DNA from: Strigamia acuminata
Taxonomy: Eukaryota > Arthropoda > Chilopoda > Geophilomorpha > Linotaeniidae
DNA length: 64,000 nucleotides
Assembly: GCA_949358305.1 (NCBI GenBank)
Contig: OX442316.1
Location: 11,718,001-11,782,000 of the forward strand
Direction of reading: 5' to 3'
Under the pieces are notes generated by a model, which was not told the origin of the DNA, did not search any database, and was given only the letters and a program-made list of their open reading frames with translations. Positions 25,253 to 38,479 of this stretch are shown here, one piece after another; positions within the stretch are counted from its first letter, which is position 1; each line of letters begins with the position of its first letter. The position numbers and the translations under genes were made by a program.

Positions 25253-28200
25253 ATGTCGGGCGGCGAGAGTTTGTTGGAACGAATAAGACGATTCGATGCG
25301 TACCCAAAAACACTAGATGATTTTCGGATCAAAACTTTCTGTGGAGCAACCGGTAAGCATGGACCGCATTGTAAACCGACCCCCCACGTTTATTTTTCCT
25401 ATTTCTATTTCAGTTACAATTATCAGCGCTTTTATAATGATCAGCTTACTTATATCAGAATTCAATTATTATTTAACAACTGAAATACAGGAAGAATTAT
25501 TGGTCGATACTAGCAGAGGACAGAAAATAAGAATAAACATTGATGCAATTTTTCACAGGGTTTCTTGTGGTTGTAAGTATTTCTAATTCTAATGTTTTAA
25601 TTTTTAATTTTTATTAATGCATATTTAATCCTTTTTAGTTTTAAGTATCGACGCTATTGATGTATCGGGTGCTCAACAGTTAAATGTTGATCATAACATT
25701 TACAAAAGAAGGCTGAATTTAGAAGGAAAACCTATTAAAGATCCGGAAAGAGAAGAAAGTGAGGCATTCGAAATTTATAGACAGAAAAATATATTTTTAT
25801 TTATTTATTTAATTTTAGAATTGGGAGTTACTGCAGAATTTAAAGATGTAAAGTTTAATGTTAATCATTATAGTAGTGATAAAAGTTAAAGTTATTTTTG
25901 CAGGTAGTAAAACCCAATGCTACAAATGAAACAACATGTGGGAGTTGTTACGGCGCAGAAACACCAGAGAGAAAGTAATTTTTTTTTTATTGATGTATAA
26001 TGGGAATGAATGTTGAATTTCTTGTTTGGTGTTTGGATAATTAGATGCTGTAATACCTGCGAAGATATTCAAGACGCGTATAGAATAAGAGGGTGGGGAA
26101 TTCAGAAATTAGAAGTATTTGACCAATGCAAATTAGAATCTCTGGTTCAAAAATTAATGTTTAAAGAAAATGAAAGTTGCCAAGTGTTTGGATATTTAGA
26201 CGTAAATCGAGTAAGTAAATTCGAAATAGTAATTTGTGCATTTATTTACATTTAATTTATGTTTAGGTCGCTGGTAATTTTCATATTGCACCTGGACGGA
26301 GTTTCCAACAACACCACGTACATGGTAAAAGTTTTAAAACATTAACATTAACATGTTTAGTTGCTTTTAAATTTCATTTTTCAATTGCAGTTCATGATTT
26401 ACTACCTTACTCGGCTGCTCAAGTAAGAAATTCAGTAGCTGCATTCAAAAACTAAAATATTTTGTATTTTACTTCAATTTTAAACCAAAACTGACATCAT
26501 TTCCTGTTTAAACCCATGTTTAAACTTAAAATACGCTTAAACTAAAAATGTTATTTTAATTTTTGAATGCAGCTAGTCAAATTTTCCATTTGCAAGCACT
26601 TCTAATATTGACTAATACTGCGTTATCGCTTTAGTTCAACTTGACGCACACGATCAGGCATTTATCATTTGGTACCAAAATTCCGGGCAAATCTAATCCG
26701 TTGGATGGAACATACACCCTGAGTGAAGAAGGTCAGACATTTTTTTTATCATCGCGCGATTTCGAGGGCAAAAGCAAAAATAGATAACGCAAAATTTTAA
26801 TTTGTTTATTATTACAAGTACAAATACACTAGAGTGTAAACGGTTAACTTTTTCAAATAATTAATAATGGCAAATATTATTTGTAAAGTTGACTAATTTT
26901 TTAACAACAAAAATTACTATAAACATAGGGAGAAACAAGTGCACCATACTGGCATTTAATCTTTGAAAAACTTATAATTATAGTTAAATCAGTTGAAATT
27001 TGGGTTTTTCTTCAGCACCGAATACCGGTACCAATGGCCATGAAAGTTCCGAATGTTCCTCCTCCTTGTAACATCACTTTGCCCACACTTTGTAGTAATT
27101 CTCGGCCTCTCATGCCGTATCTGAAAATGATGAAACAAAAATTAATCACTTGGATTGGATCGTCAACTGTTGTATACAGATACCTTAAGGCAGAGAATCC
27201 ACCAAATAATGCACCAGACGCAAGTCCCACGCAAAATCCGATGGTAAAACCGAGTTTAACCCTGTCAAAACAGCTAGGTCCTGTTTGATACCCAATTGGA
27301 ACCGGCATGGTATTTCTGCGCAATTGTCAAAAACGAGATGATTTTTAATTAAAACTTAAGCTTTGATTCCACTAGTCTGAGTAAACCACAATCCCTTAAC
27401 CTTTAGAAGAGAACTGGGGTATATTTTTATAAAATCCACTTATTTTCTGCCCAATACTCGCGTGAAAAAAACACCCTGCTACGACAGAATTCTTAAATCA
27501 TAGTCGCCATTTTGAATTTTTTCCCAAAATGCAACTGCAGATCCTGTTTTGCATTTTTCATGTTGGTCGGCAGATGGGGCTTGAGTAGCAGCTATAACAA
27601 TTTTTAAAAATCTAGTTTCAAACGACTTTATTCAAATACAATTTAAATAATTTTGAAAACAACGAAACAAAAATCAGTTTTGAAAATAGTTTGACTTTAT
27701 TTCATATATTTCATAATTTTTAAAAATAAAAATATTTTTTTTAATAGCCCAAATTATGTAAAGAAAACAAAAATCATTGGCAAAATATGTTTAGACACTA
27801 TTCCTTTGTCCTTTCCTCACTAATGTCGCAACTGGGTTGAAATGTGAATGACCTTTCACCTCACCTGCAAAGCTGCAATCCTTGAGACTCAAGGGAAGGG
27901 ATGGATTTGGCCTTTGAGATAATCACCTTGAGTAGGGATGCCTCAAGGTTGCATTGTTAAGGAATGCAGTACAACTGTAATAAAACAAAACAAAAAAATA
28001 AAACAGTACTCATTACTGAGTAATGTACGCTATAAAGATTAGTTGTGAGAAATATTCCCACTGGTTTCAAAACATAACATTTGTATTTTCTATTAGGTGC
28101 AATGATGTACCAATATTATGTGAAAATTGTACCAACCACTTATATCAGAAAAGACGGATATGTAAGCAGGGAAAACTGATTATGTTTTGCTCAATTTTTG

Positions 28201-28623
28201 ATCTTGTCTGTTTGTTTTTGTAGACTTTAAAAACAAACCAATTTTCTGTCACAAGACATGTGAAAAATATTCTCTCTTCAGTAAGTGATCAGGGGTTACC
28301 AGGAGTATTTATCATTTATGAATTGTCGCCGCTGATGGTGAAATATACGGAGAAAACTAAGTAGTACATGTCAAGTACAAAATGAAGTAAAGATATGTGT
28401 ATAAATGTTTATATTTTTAGGTCCTTCACACATTTTTTAACCGGTGTATGCGCCATTATAGGAGGCGTTTTTACTGGTGAATTTAGGTTTTTTTTTTTGG
28501 TTAAAATTTTGTTATTTGAATTTTCTGTTTTGTTTTTAAATAGTTGCTGGTTTAATCGATGCATTTTTGTATCATTCGTCGCGAGCTATTCAAAGAAAAA
28601 TTGATTTAGGCAAAGCCAGTTAA
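25253..28623 (+). CDS. ERGIC3: ERGIC3 (ER-Golgi intermediate compartment protein 3; yeast Erv46 family)
   Basis: Cargo receptor cycling between ER and Golgi, partner of the Erv41-type subunit. Thirteen coding exons: 25253-25352, 25414-25572, 25639-25758, 25819-25847, 25904-25974, 26045-26210, 26267-26324, 26391-26422, 26635-26731, 28097-28161, 28224-28360, 28421-28476, 28544-28623. All junctions keep frame. The protein starts with the family signature [15 protein letters not shown], then an N-terminal membrane helix, a lumenal domain with CGSCYGAE and CCNTCED cysteine motifs, [13 protein letters not shown], and near the end [15 protein letters not shown] as second membrane helix with a short cytoplasmic tail. 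Length about 380 residues, normal for the family. ROMO1 lies inside the 1365-bp ninth intron on the other strand, and a MITE begins 16 bp into the eighth intron. A poly(A) signal follows at 28713. Confidence 0.93.
26439..26573. mobile_element. Short MITE with CATTCAAAAA termini, copy C
   Basis: 135 bp. The left end CTGCATTCAAAAACTAAAAT is answered by the complement ATTTTAATTTTTGAATGCAG on the right, one mismatch. TAG stands on both sides (26436-26438, 26574-26576). It shares its termini with two elements at 39965-40227. It starts only 16 bp downstream of the ERGIC3 exon 8 donor. Confidence 0.7.
27012..27308 (-). CDS. ROMO1: ROMO1 (mitochondrial inner-membrane protein, Mgr2 homologue)
   Basis: Small inner-membrane protein tied to reactive-oxygen control and to the TIM23 translocase. 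Exons on the minus strand: 27308-27184 and 27120-27012, with a 63-bp intron; product 77 residues, against about 79 for the vertebrate protein. Landmarks: [11 protein letters not shown], the first glycine-rich helix [27 protein letters not shown] in the loop, and [16 protein letters not shown] at the C-terminus. The methionine at 27308 (MPVPIG) matches the family start; an upstream in-frame methionine at 27323 is less likely. It lies wholly in ERGIC3 intron 9, antisense. TTTATT at 26805-26810 may be its poly(A) signal. Confidence 0.93.
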   Translation of the reverse strand: MPVPIGYQTGPSCFDRVKLGFTIGFCVGLASGALFGGFSALRYLYTTVDDPIQVINFCFIIFRYGMRGRELLQSVGKVMLQGGGTFGTFMAIGTGIRC

Positions 28624-28712
28624 TTAAAGATAACTAAGTCATCAAAGAAGACGAAAATTTTATAAATTTTTAACATTCTTGAGCTTATTTCTATTTTTAT
28701 TTACACAGAATT

Positions 28713-28718
28713 AATAAA
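28713..28718 (+). terminator. Poly(A) signal for ERGIC3
   Basis: AATAAA, 90 bases after the stop codon, followed by a T/G-rich stretch. Confidence 0.6.
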
Positions 28719-31700
28719 TCATCTTCATGTGTTTTAAAACATCCGCTTTTTTTTCTTCTTTTTTTTTATTACTGAATAATTTTTAAATTAATGGATTTTT
28801 TTAGATGATAAATTGCCTCAATTGGCTTATGGTAATTCACGTTTTTTGTAATGATTCACGAATAAAGGAAGTTGATGACAACTGATACAAAAAATTCTTG
28901 TAAAAAGCTAAATGGGAACGAGAAAACACTCCCAATCGTGATGTTTTTAAGGACATAAGGGTCGCAGAGGAAAGAGAAAGATGATGTGATAAGTATGATC
29001 TAATCGAACCAATCCCTTCATTTAAAAATCCCCATTTTTAACTTCCAAAAATTGAATACATTTAAAAAAAATTAATAATGGTAAATTATTATTTATTTTT
29101 AAATTATCTTCTATTTTGGTGCGAATTTACGATTTTTGAAATCAAATTATATCGCGAGTTTTTTAAGGCAAGTCTGTGGGATGTCTGCTTACAGCATTAC
29201 GACGCCACCGTTGCTATGTCTGTTTGCCACTCCTTTGAATGGCCTTCAATTATTGAAAAGGCAACCTTAGATATTTATGAGTGTGAAAGTCTTTCTCTTG
29301 ACATCAGGAATTTTTTTATAAGCAATTAGGTGATGGTTTCCCAATTACGTAGTTATTTTTCTAACTTGAGTTAGCAACTTATCGAATGATATCATTTTAG
29401 CTGGTATTAGGAAAGCTGAAATTTAATATGAAAAATCAGTTAAAGCTGTATCGTGGATTTGAATCATTAAGGGGTTTCATAAATGACACGCTGAAGGCGC
29501 TGAAGTGATAGTTCCAATAATCACAATCACTGCATTATTGAGGACCCACGCCAGGTTCAAGTGATTATTTTGCATGTCACATATGACTTTTATTTATACT
29601 TTCTTTTAAATTTTATTGTATCTATTTTATTTTTGTTATTTATTTATTTGTTTTAGTTAAATTAAATTTATTATTTATTTTTATTTATTTAATAATTTAC
29701 AACAAACTCTCTTTTTCTTAGTTTCGTGTGATTGGCCCACACAGGTCACATGATAATCGCTTCAGCAGAATAATCGTAATAATCATTTCAGCGCTTTCAG
29801 CGTTTCATCTTTGAAACCCCTTATTGATAGGTACCGCCACTTCTCATACATTTATCTCTCAGGGTTTTTTTTTTGTTTTAAAATGCATTAATACAAACAA
29901 ACCGATTGATAATTTGGTCTTTTTTTTAAAAAAAACGATAAATGAATGTCAACATTTATTTTGTGAAGTGAATGCGTATCATGAAAGATTTTAATTGGCA
30001 TAGTTGTTTGTTATTACTTCACTCTTCCAGATGGTAAATGTTACGAAATATCGTGCAGCATTCAAACAGCTGCTTATACTATGCATTGGTTTAATGGCTG
30101 AAAATAGATGTTATGCAGTAAATTTGGAAAAACCTTATTAGTACTAATCTAAATAGAGCCAAAAGCAAATGATGCGTTTTTTTAAATTTAAATTTAATTT
30201 TATTTTTATTTTTTAAAATTTTATTTATAGTCAAACTAATAAATAAATGTGCATTAGCTGGAATTTCCTAAGGCTTTAAGATGTAAACAAAAGCACAAGG
30301 AAAAGCTTTTATTTGATTTCTTAATAAGTTTTAGTACTTTTGTTTACAATTAACTCAGATTGAAAAGATGAGACAATCTTTTCAATCTTTTACATTCCCA
30401 ATCATTTTAATCTTTAAGTTTTCTCACTCGTAACATTTTTGTTAATGTATATTTCAATTTTCCTGATGTTTTTATTCTCTCTCGCGAGTGTTCTCTTCCT
30501 TTTTGTCAAATCCCATTCAAGGTTTCTTCCTGATTTTCATCCATGCACAACAGCTTGTTTGCACACGGAATCCAACTGGGCAAGGTCTTTCATTTATCTC
30601 TAGAACCATCAGTTTGGCAGGGCTGAATAGGTGTCGCAACTTTTATTCCTCCTGCCTTGCACGCCCAAAGTCAACTCTTCAATCCATCATCAATTTTATT
30701 GCGCAGTCCACTGCGCACTTGGAATTGTTTGCAAGGCAACACCACGTTGCGTAATTCCTCGATACTGAGGTCTGCTCACGCGAAACTCGCTTGCTTTGGC
30801 TACCAGAACGATTTCAACACGCTTTATTGAAAACTGAGCAACAGCAAAATGTTAAATTCCTTTAACATATGCTTGCACAAAGGTTTTCAAATTAAAAAAA
30901 AAATGGTGAAAAAATTGAACCACTATCAATTTCCAGCTATCAGGCTTTCCTGCGGAAAAGAAACTTTTAGACATTTTTCTTTTTTTTTCTTTTTTAAATA
31001 TAGAATTTAGTAAAATTATTAGTTTTCGATTTTCGAAAGGTAAAAAAAGTTTTGTAAGTTAAATTATTTACTTGAAAATGTAAAAAAAAAAATTGAAAAA
31101 GAAAATAAATAATAATGGCCATTTTTGGAAATTCGCATTACCGAGAATCGATAATGCGATTGGCAACCGTGAGAAATGTTGAAATAACATTATGGGGTAT
31201 CTTACATAATGAAGTAATTAACTAGCGCAACAGAATTTTTCTCGTAATGCGGTTAAAAGTATAGTTTTCTCGTTGTCGCCAGTCACGATCGTGCTCTGCA
31301 TATCAGTTGAAGCAAAGATTAGCAGTTTTTGAAATATTTCGCAATCTTTTCACATCTGTTTCAATGATATTATATGCACACACGTTTCCACATCAATGAC
31401 TTTTGGATGGGACCATTGACATCGCTGCTGATTTCTGTTACTAAGGCAGAAATTCACAAAAATGACCTGTTTTGAAACTTGTTTGGTATTAGTTTGAGTT
31501 TTCATTAATTAATTAAAGAAATAAATATTTTTTTTTTATACGATGTTAATAAATAAATAAATGAATAAATTCCACATTATCAGTTCCAAACAACTTTTTA
31601 TTCACGGTAATAACTGATGTAAACCTTTACAATTCATTGCTAATGTAACACTGAAATTTAATTTTTTTTTATTTTTTTTTCAAAAAAAAACAATTTTCAG

Positions 31701-32817
31701 AGAACAAAAAACGAAAAAAAAAAAGAAAAGAAGCTTTCAACATATTTATTATGAGAAAAACACTAATTTTTTATTCAAAAAAAAAATTAAAAAATTAAAT
31801 ATTTAATGAAAATTATCTAACTAAATTTGTAATTATTTTAAAAACGCTTTTTTTTTTAAAATTATTTTTATTATTTATTTAATTTTTTAGAATATTTTTT
31901 TTGTTCGATGAAATGATTTGAATGTTGGAATGATGTCTTAATTATACCAGAAGCACCTTTTTAAAAAAAAAATCAACATGATTCACATAGTCTAAACAAA
32001 ATAACTCCTCCGACCCAAGCAGATTTAATTATTTGGTATTTTTGTGGTCGCAGGGAAAACTCGAGTGAATAGCGTGAATTTCGAAGGAGGTAAATAACAA
32101 GAGCTCATTTGGGACATAACTCTTGGTGATTGGCTTTCATTTAATTCCATTTTATTTCATAAATAACAAATATTGGCAAAATATTCAGTAATCTAGAGAT
32201 TGCAGAACACTCTCCTAATTTCACTGTGACGTAGGCCAAAGGGAAGTCAAAACTACAAATAAAAGTGTTGGCACCGCATGAACATTAAGTCTAATTATAA
32301 AAGGGAAAAAAAAATTTGTTGCGTATTTTGTTGCTTACGCAAATACTCCCAACATTTCCCCTGTTGAGAGTTGCTACAATTTATCAAGTATATAAATTAA
32401 ATTAAAATTTTAAAAAAATAAAATACAATTTTTATTGTAAATGAAAATGCTGAAAGACTCGGGAATGCATCGTACCTCAAAATTGTGCTATTTTTTTTTT
32501 TTTAATTATATTTTTTATTTCACTTTAACAAATGAGAGATTCGTGTCTCCCCTTTTTCAGGTACACAATAGTATACGTATTTTTCTAAGAATCAAAAAAA
32601 TTATAATTTGCTCCCAAAAAAAAACAATAAAAAATTAAAGCTAAATTTTACAACCAAAAAAAAATCAATCAAAATTAAAATAACCAAAAAAGCCAATGGA
32701 TAAAACGCATACTAGAAATCAAGGGTCGGAGGACCTTCAATTAACACTTGGTCATTGCATGATAACAACAAAAAAAAATACAGGGGAGAAAAAAATAAGA
32801 CAATTTTGTTTCCTTTA
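28719..32817. other. Intergenic spacer, strongly AT-rich
   Basis: Four kilobases dominated by T and A runs. Apart from the MITE at 29470-29821 I see no supported gene. A less AT-rich patch near 30500-30800 opens an 88-codon frame without any recognisable motif or splice signals and is treated as chance. Confidence 0.6.
29470..29821. mobile_element. TA-flanked MITE, about 352 bp
   Basis: Left end AGGGGTTTCATAAATGACAC and right end complement AGGGGTTTCAAAGATGAAAC; the repeats continue through CGCTGAAGGCGCTGAA for about 40 bases with few mismatches. TA flanks both ends (29468-29469, 29822-29823). The interior is AT-rich and non-coding. Confidence 0.7.
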
Positions 32818-35800
32818 TCACTTTATACGTCCCGCACTCGCCAACTCGAACATGCTGACCGAATTCCCACTCGGCACGGTTTGATCTGGCACCTTAGCTT
32901 CACATTTAAAGTGGGGTAATAGATCGACCGTAGACCCCGGCCTCAGCCATGGATGAAGCAAAATATCCGACGCTGTGAGTCGTTCGTCAGGATTTTGGCG
33001 TAACAATCCTCGTATCATACAGCGGACTTTCGATGACAGCCATTCCGGAACCACGAAGTGACCACGGCGGATTTTAGTGAACAGAACATTAGGATCGTTA
33101 TCGTGAAATGGGTATCTGCCCACTAACATAGTGTAGAGCATAACTCCAAGGCTCCATGCATCGGCTGAACATCCCGAGTAACTTTCGCTCGCTGTTAGAA
33201 GTTGCGGGCTCACGTAGGCTGGGCAGCCATGTTTGTCGCCGAGGGAATCGTCTTCGTCAAATGTCACTGCGTCTTCGAGTGATTCAAGTTTTAACTGAGT
33301 TCTGTAATTTAGAAAAAATAAAATAATTATAATAATCATAATTTTTAGTTGACTAGATTTTTGTGTGGATTGGCGACATAGCAATCAACAGGAACTGGAT
33401 TTCTCCATTTGAACTCATAAAGAATATTAGCAAACAAGTCCGAGTATACAGTTCTTCAAATAAATATGATTACGCATACCAGACAGGAAGCGTCACAGTT
33501 TGCCATCTGAACTGAATTAGCCAATGAAGCAATTTATTTATAGAAAGAAGCGAGGCAACACTTTAAATATTTGCCCTTATTAGGCCTTAAATAAAGACTA
33601 TAGTAATTGATTTTTGCACAATAAAAATGTTTCAGTTTCCAATTAAATTTTTTATTTTTATTATTTTTAATTTTTAATTTTGTTTTTAAGTGTTACACAA
33701 GAGAGGATGATGTAGTTCAAACTATTTCAATGAAGGAGTTGTCATTTCCTTCTTTTTGCAACATGAAATTAGGTTGCAAAAAATGCAAAAGTTCAGCGAC
33801 CAGAAAGCTACAATCCAGTCTTGCTGGCCTTGTTCAAGTATCAAGGGTGGGGAAGCAACTAGTTTCGTAGTTTGCAACACTCCATTTAACCATTACCAAC
33901 AAAATTCGCCCCTATTTTTAAAAATAAATAATATCGCTCACGATCAAACACCGCCGCACAAAAACAAAGTTACGCGCAGGATACAGGCAGACTAATTTAA
34001 TCACGCCGTTTCTAGCCACAGACCGCTTTCGCGCTAAACGGAAACTGACAAACGACGCTAAAATAAAACGTCGCATATTCGAAAAATTTTTGAAGATAAA
34101 CGATAAACCCCATTTAAAAAACTCAAAATAAGTGACCAAACTACCCTTTGAGCCACAAATACGGCTATTGCGGCGAAATAGATCCGAATAGGAAGTAAAG
34201 AGTAATCAAGTCACCGCACCGTGGTTAACCCTAATGAAGAGAAAATGATGGCGCGTGGGTACGTACAAATTTTATAATTTCTTTTCCATTGAAATGCGTT
34301 ATAAACTTCGAAATGTAGAAATTGAATCGCGAGAATAATTCGTGCACTCGAATTTATATCGATTAGTCCACCTCATTTAATTAAATCAAACAATTTCCAC
34401 ATTTAATTTCACGAGCCGTTGTCAACGGTAACAACACGACACTCGAGCAAACAACAAATTGTAACGAGTCGAGGCCCCGAAAAGTGTAAAATATGGCCGT
34501 GTTTTATCATATCCAATTCGACTTGCAGGCTAAACTGATCAATAAACCGAGTCATAAATTTTCCGTTTTGTAAGCAACTCTGAATTCAGTGTAAACACGA
34601 TACAGTAACGAGCTTTTTAAAAGCTATAGAAATGGTTTCAAATTAAAACCCGATTGTGCAACTGCTCTTTCAATTTTCACCCTAATGTACTTATTTATTT
34701 CCTCGAGCGAGCACTGCAGTGACGCAACACCAGACTAATTCAAATTTGTTTCATTTTTATCAGTCTCAGTCCGATAATGTCCTTAAAGGTTGATAAATGC
34801 TGGACGAGTTTATGACCTCGTACTCATTCGGTATCGTATAAGCAGTGCAAATTTGAACAGTTTGATAACAAAACTCCGGAGGAAATTGATGCAACACAAA
34901 CTCAAAAAGAATTTGCAAAATAGAAAGGCATGACGAAGTAAATTTTTTCCTGTTTCCAACATATCGTAATAGAAAAATAACATAACTTTTGTGTTTTTCC
35001 GCCCACACCAAGATTTCTATGACAAAGGATGTCATTTATTACTTTGGAGGTTAACAATCTACACACGTGTAGAAGTGCAATTGGCTGCATTTGACCACTC
35101 AACGTCTTCAATTTTTTTTTAAAATCAAAATTTTGAACCTTGAATGGTATTGCGCAGCCTCAATTGCACGACAAATGAATTTTTTTTTTTTTTTTTTTTT
35201 TTAAATGATGAAAACGGTCTCACCTTTCAGCATCCTTGAAAACGAATTTGCGCAACTTAAGGTCACGCAAAACGATTCCATTCTCATGGCAATGAGAAAC
35301 CGCCTTCGCCACTTGTTTGAACAGTTGCTGGGCCTCGGATTCACGCAATCGTCGTTTCTTTCGGACGTAGGAATACAAATCGCCGTAATTATGCGGCAGA
35401 AAAATATAGGTCTTTGTTTCGCCAATGATCACTTCTTGCACTTCGTTGATATGTTCATGAGCATCCATCCGAAAATAAGCTGAGAGAATTTTCTGCGAAT
35501 CCTTCTGGTTAATTACCTTTGAATTGAAAAGAAATTTTATAATAATTAATTTTGCCTTTTATTTCCACCTTTTTGTTTGTAAACATGTCAGTAAAATGAT
35601 AAATGCTTTTTTTGTTTTCTAAGAATTATATCATCCGAGCAGAGTTTGCCGAGTGGAGGTCATTAACTCGTGTTTATTTTTATCTCTAGTCGTTAGAAAA
35701 ACTCGTGACCCGACAATACAATTTCGTTCAACATGGACAATGCTGAATGAATCCGCTAACAATTTTACGGATATTAATCCCATTTAGGCGTTCTTTCGTG

Positions 35801-37209
35801 GAAAAAAGGTTGAAACAATTATCATTAGCAGGAAGCGTAAACTGTAGGGGTTCAATACACTCAAAACGTGAATAATAACGAGAGATGGATTCGAAAATAT
35901 TACACGCACAATCTCGTACAGGAACTCGTATCACATTTCTGTTCCAAGTAAATCAATTCAACTAAAAAAAAATAATATGTCGTTTGTGAGTGATGTATCA
36001 ATAACAAACTCTGTCCTTAGTCATATTCAGACTTTTCTTTTGATAAACACAACTGCGCAATGCACGTATGAAGTTTCACCATAAACAATTTGCATCCCGT
36101 TTCCTCCCTCACCAGCAAGGTTAAGTTTTTTTTTTCTTTTTTTTTTTTTTTAAATAAAATCAAAAACCTCAGCTTTTAAATTTAGAATTTCTGGCAACGT
36201 GGACATGTGAACTAAATGAACCTTTTTTTTTATTGTATAAAAAAGAGGTGGGAATAACTAATGGTTCAGAAAGGCAAGCCCTAAATCTGCCACTTTTTTT
36301 TTTCTTTTTTGTTGCCCCTGTTCGTTTTTATTTTTTTTTAAAAAGGTTTTACTCGCTTTCTGACGTCAGAAGCTGAAAATAAAAACTCTTGACAGGAGCA
36401 AATGTCGTGTATTTTATTCTACAAACAGGAGAAGTGGTGAAACACGAAACCGGGCTTTACACTTGTATTGAAAACCACCAAAAACGTCTGGTTGAAAAAC
36501 TTGAAGTTGCTTTGTTCGAAACACACCTCTTATTGCACCCATTTCCACTTGCTAAGGAATTTTATGGCCAACAATACCTTCAAATTTCTTTTATCGCCTC
36601 ACAATATGATCCAGTTTGAATAGAATTTAAGAAAAGTTTGATAAAAAAAAAAATGTGTTTATAAAAAATAATTTATGTTAAGAAGGATTAATTCCAAGTT
36701 CACAGGATGCTTAAGTGTCATTACATTTTAAGTTTAAAACAATTTAGCAAAACAAAAAGACGATTATTATTTAAAATGCTACGTACTTTACAAACGAATT
36801 CATCCTGAGTTTCAGTATTTACACTCTTGTACAAGGTTGCCGAGTTGTCCAACTGCTCCAGAAGAAGGTAGCGACCAATCCGTAGAATCGGAGTGGTGTC
36901 CCCAACTTTGTGCTCGTTGTTCCTTTCTTTCGTTGCTGAAGCTCCAAGATGGAGGTCGGGGTTGAGGCCATCAGCGACGAAATGAGCAAATGCTAGATCG
37001 GTGGGCGCAGATGGTGGTTTGTCGAAACCTCCTTGTTCGAAACAAGCGGAATGTTGCTTGAGTTGAACATCGGTGTTCGAGTCTTGAAATAGTGAATGAG
37101 CAATGCAGTGCATGAGCCACTTGTCAATCACCAATTTATTGATGAATCGAGGTGACGAATTTTTTAAATTAAAAACAAAAATTGTCACTGAACAGAAAAA
37201 CACCGACAA
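32818..37209 (-). CDS. trbl: tribbles pseudokinase
   Basis: Adaptor that brings substrates to the COP1 ubiquitin ligase and binds MEK or AKT; in flies it slows the cell cycle. Exons on the minus strand: 37209 or 37113 to 36787, 35516-35224, 33301-32818; frame is kept. Starting at 37113 gives 367 residues, close to vertebrate TRIB proteins; starting at 37209 adds 32 hydrophobic residues and is less likely. Landmarks: GRYLLLEQL glycine-loop region, the FVCK lysine, the catalytic-loop form [15 protein letters not shown] in place of [30 protein letters not shown], the MEK-binding stretch ILLHPWLR, and the tail motif DQTVP expected to bind COP1. It resembles vertebrate TRIB2 more than the fast-evolving fly protein. 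Introns are 1270 and 1922 bp. Confidence 0.9.
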
Positions 37210-38479
37210 AAAGAATATATAGAATTTTATATATTTCTTTGTTTCTTCCTTCGTGCGGGAACTAACTATAGAGGCGTGGATTTTGGTGTTGTTTGGTTAC
37301 ACTATTTTCCAGATTGTGTCGAATGCCGTTGCAGACTTGCAGCTGAGAATCTGCAATTGTAATAAATATACGTAATTACAAATGTAAACGCTTTCATCAT
37401 ATGTTGAAATCTTTTAAACGCATTTCGTCATTCATTTCCATTATGCTTATTACGACGAACCAAACACCAACCTTGACGTGTTTGACGTGTAAAGCTAACT
37501 ATTCAATATTTAACTAACCGAATAATCTAAAGGCTTCGAATTTCAGGAGGAAATAACCTGCGTACTCGAGCTTAAAATCTCATCTGGATTGTCAATCGAC
37601 TACTTACTGTATTCGTCCTTGTTCCTGAGAGCAGCTGTTAAACAATTCCGGTGATGGATCGCACATCCACCCTTCTCAACACACGTTCCAAAGTCAGGAC
37701 AGGCCTAAAAGGGCCGTTCCCGCTCAGAAACAAGCCGTATACAACCAACAGCAACCATTCTGTGCCATTGTGCCTCGGCACACCGCACACACCATAGGCG
37801 GAGCTTATTCCTTAATTTTGTTGACCGCCTCACCCGGAAGCCTTTACTTTTCTTCCGCGTTAAGTTGACGTCATGCTTCTACCATGCAAATTTTAGATTA
37901 TTTAGTAGAGTTCTTGGGTTTACATTCTTTTTTCATGCGGTTTATGTGGAATGGGAATTGAGTTTGGTTTTAAAAGCGGTTTTGCGATGCTGGGGAAATT
38001 GTTCGACTCGGAACTATTTCGCCGCGGAGGAATATGGTTGATGATTTCGCAATGATTTTAATCGGTGTATTGAAGTGACGCAATTTACAGTTGAATTTTT
38101 AAGATTGCCATTTATGGGTGGAGCTTATATTCAGGGTCCCCTTCAAGGGGAGAAAAGGATTGGAGGTGGGGACACTGTCCTCCAGAAAAAAATTAATTTC
38201 GTTGTCTTTTTTTTTTCATTTTAATTAGATGACCTTTCAGAAATCATTGGTGCATTTATAAATTTTAATCTTACAATGGAATAATAAAAAAAAATTGGGG
38301 ATGAAACACTTGGAAATTGTTCGTTAAGCTTCACCAGCTTATGTAGTTTAGTTTGCATCCTTTTGCACGTTTCCTACTTATGGATGGTTCGTGTCCTGGA
38401 TGTGGATGGAACTTAAAAAAAATATGTCAAAAGTTGATATTGGCTAAAATTGATGTCAACATATGAGATTTTCAGTAAA
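37210..38479. other. Upstream region of tribbles
   Basis: Contains a more GC-rich block near 37600-37900 (words such as GGCCTAAAAGGGCC and CGGAAGCC) that may be the tribbles promoter or 5' UTR on the minus strand. No coding exon could be supported. The right half is AT-rich. Confidence 0.45.

Noticed and set aside
30488-30754. 88-codon + strand frame in a less AT-rich patch
   Set aside because: No recognisable motif, no flanking splice signals, and it stands alone in a gene desert.
36389-36619. 76-codon + strand frame inside tribbles intron 1
   Set aside because: An acceptor-like TTGACAG precedes it, but there is no partner exon and no family resemblance.
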